This document shows, in pieces, positions 5,761 through 6,569 of a stretch of DNA of 6,569 nt. The notes under the pieces were generated by a model. That model had not been told where the DNA came from, made no database searches, and saw nothing but the letters and a program-made list of their open reading frames with translations. Source of the stretch: Ruminococcus sp. UBA1828 (GTDB lineage Bacteria; Bacillota; Clostridia; Oscillospirales; Ruminococcaceae); assembly GCA_002338885.1 (NCBI GenBank), contig DDJI01000009.1:1-6569 (forward strand), read 5' to 3'. Within the stretch, counting starts at the first letter, position 1; each line of letters opens with the position of its first letter. The position numbers and the translations under genes were made by a program.

Positions 5761-6528
5761 ATGTCTGATTTTTGGATGACTTCGGCTACTTTTAGACAGA
5801 CTTATGGAAGCGGTCGCGTTTTGTTTGACACGTTTTCATCTGCTCATTTTCTTTGGCTCGGCATAGCTGCCGTGGCTATTGCGCTGGCGATGGTTTTGTT
5901 TCGTTATCTGGGCGAAAAGGGCAGAAGAAGGATGTTTGTCGTCGTCACGGTTCTGATGCTGGCGGACGAGCTTTTAAAGTATGTCGCTACAGCTGTGACG
6001 GGGCAGTTTGAAGTGCAGTTTTTGCCCTTCCATCTGTGCTCGGTAAACCTGTTTGTCGCGCTTTTCAACACCATAAAGCCCAACAAGGTGACAAAGAACA
6101 TCCTGTATGCGCTTTGCCTGCCGGGCGCGATAATTGCGCTGCTGGTGCCCACATGGACAAGCCTGCCGCAGTGGAACGTGATGTTTTTGTACTCCGAAAC
6201 GGTGCATATGCTCCTTGTTTTGTACCCGTGCATGCTCTTGGCGTCGGGATTCAAACCCGACTATAAGGTCTTGCCGTGGGTGGCGCTGTTTTTGCTCGGC
6301 GTATGCGTGCCGGCGGTGGCGCTCAACACCATCTTCGACACCAACTTCTTGTTCCTCAACGGAACGGTGGGAAACCCCGTTTTGGAGCTGTGCAAGGACG
6401 TGTTCGGCGACGTGTACCAGATAGGACTTGTGGTCCTTTTGGTGATAGTGTGGTTCTTGATGTACCTGCCGTGGGAGATTGCCAGAGTCGCAAAGGCAAA
6501 AAAACTCGCAGGACTTGCCGCAAAGTAA
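5761..6528 (+). CDS. YwaF/TIGR02206 (TMEM164-like) integral membrane protein
   Basis: A 255-residue protein with about six to seven membrane helices (approximately 30-48, 57-78, 88-104, 113-131, 143-162, 168-188, 218-236) and a basic C-terminal tail. The pattern fits the bacterial YwaF/TIGR02206 family, which shares a Pfam domain with animal TMEM164: SSAHFLWL (His29), ADELLKY (Glu70), LPFHLCS (His91, Cys93), LPGAIIALLVP (121-130), SETVHM (His149), and LNTIFDTNFLFLNGTVGNP (about 188-206). Length is near the family norm. The biochemical role of the bacterial members is, to my knowledge, not settled. Animal TMEM164 has been reported as a cysteine-dependent phospholipid acyltransferase, so the His/Cys cluster is worth noting, but the same activity here is only a hypothesis. 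GAGGGA lies 4 nt before the ATG. It follows the small membrane protein in a likely operon, and a terminator hairpin follows 16 nt after the stop. Confidence 0.82.
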   Translation: MSDFWMTSATFRQTYGSGRVLFDTFSSAHFLWLGIAAVAIALAMVLFRYLGEKGRRRMFVVVTVLMLADELLKYVATAVTGQFEVQFLPFHLCSVNLFVALFNTIKPNKVTKNILYALCLPGAIIALLVPTWTSLPQWNVMFLYSETVHMLLVLYPCMLLASGFKPDYKVLPWVALFLLGVCVPAVALNTIFDTNFLFLNGTVGNPVLELCKDVFGDVYQIGLVVLLVIVWFLMYLPWEIARVAKAKKLAGLAAK

Positions 6529-6544
6529 TCGTGAAAAGTAAAAT

Positions 6545-6569
6545 CCCGTCCTCGGGCGATGAGGGCGGG
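6545..6569 (+). terminator. Intrinsic terminator, cut by the window edge
   Basis: CCCGTCCTC (6545-6553) pairs with GAGGGCGGG (6561-6569) in a 9-bp stem with one T-G pair and a 7-nt loop. It lies 16 nt after the stop of the YwaF-like gene. An AAAAT run precedes the stem; the T-run expected after it is outside the window. Confidence 0.75.

Overview
The window looks like a piece of chromosome from a gut-type Clostridia bacterium (Bacillota), most likely Oscillospiraceae/Ruminococcus-like. The reasons are the greA-lysS gene pair, strong AGGAGG-type ribosome binding sites, sigma-A-type promoters, a lipoprotein with a long Thr/Glu/Pro stalk, and a lysyl-tRNA synthetase carrying a C-terminal MetRS-type tRNA-binding domain. 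This is inference from gene content; no marker gene settles the taxon. I see no mobile element, rRNA, tRNA or CRISPR array.

Layout. Positions 1-2419 (+) hold the end of greA (transcription elongation factor) and a long lysS, 31 bp apart and probably co-transcribed. After an 80-bp gap, a short XRE-type regulator (2500-2886, +) has its own good ribosome binding site and a 10-bp palindrome just upstream. It runs convergently into a minus-strand lipoprotein gene (3038-4177), and a strong hairpin that can work as a terminator in both directions lies between them. The lipoprotein has a signal peptide with a lipobox, a repetitive Thr-rich stalk and two related Ig-like domains. Its promoter region (about 4230-4330) is dense in short inverted and direct repeats. 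Upstream of it, also on the minus strand, is a SpoU/TrmH-family RNA 2'-O-methyltransferase (4356-5219).

From the 187-bp region 5220-5406 two divergent promoters fire. One reads left into the methyltransferase. The other reads right into a probable two-gene operon: a 102-residue three-helix membrane protein (5407-5715) and a 255-residue polytopic membrane protein of the YwaF/TIGR02206 (TMEM164-like) family (5761-6528). A terminator hairpin cut by the window edge follows.

Working together: greA, lysS and the methyltransferase are housekeeping genes for transcription and translation. The lipoprotein and the two membrane proteins are envelope genes of unknown role. I found no convincing new multi-gene system. 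The most interesting items are the LysRS fusion, the YwaF/TMEM164-like protein with its conserved-looking His/Cys residues, and the repeat-rich lipoprotein promoter.
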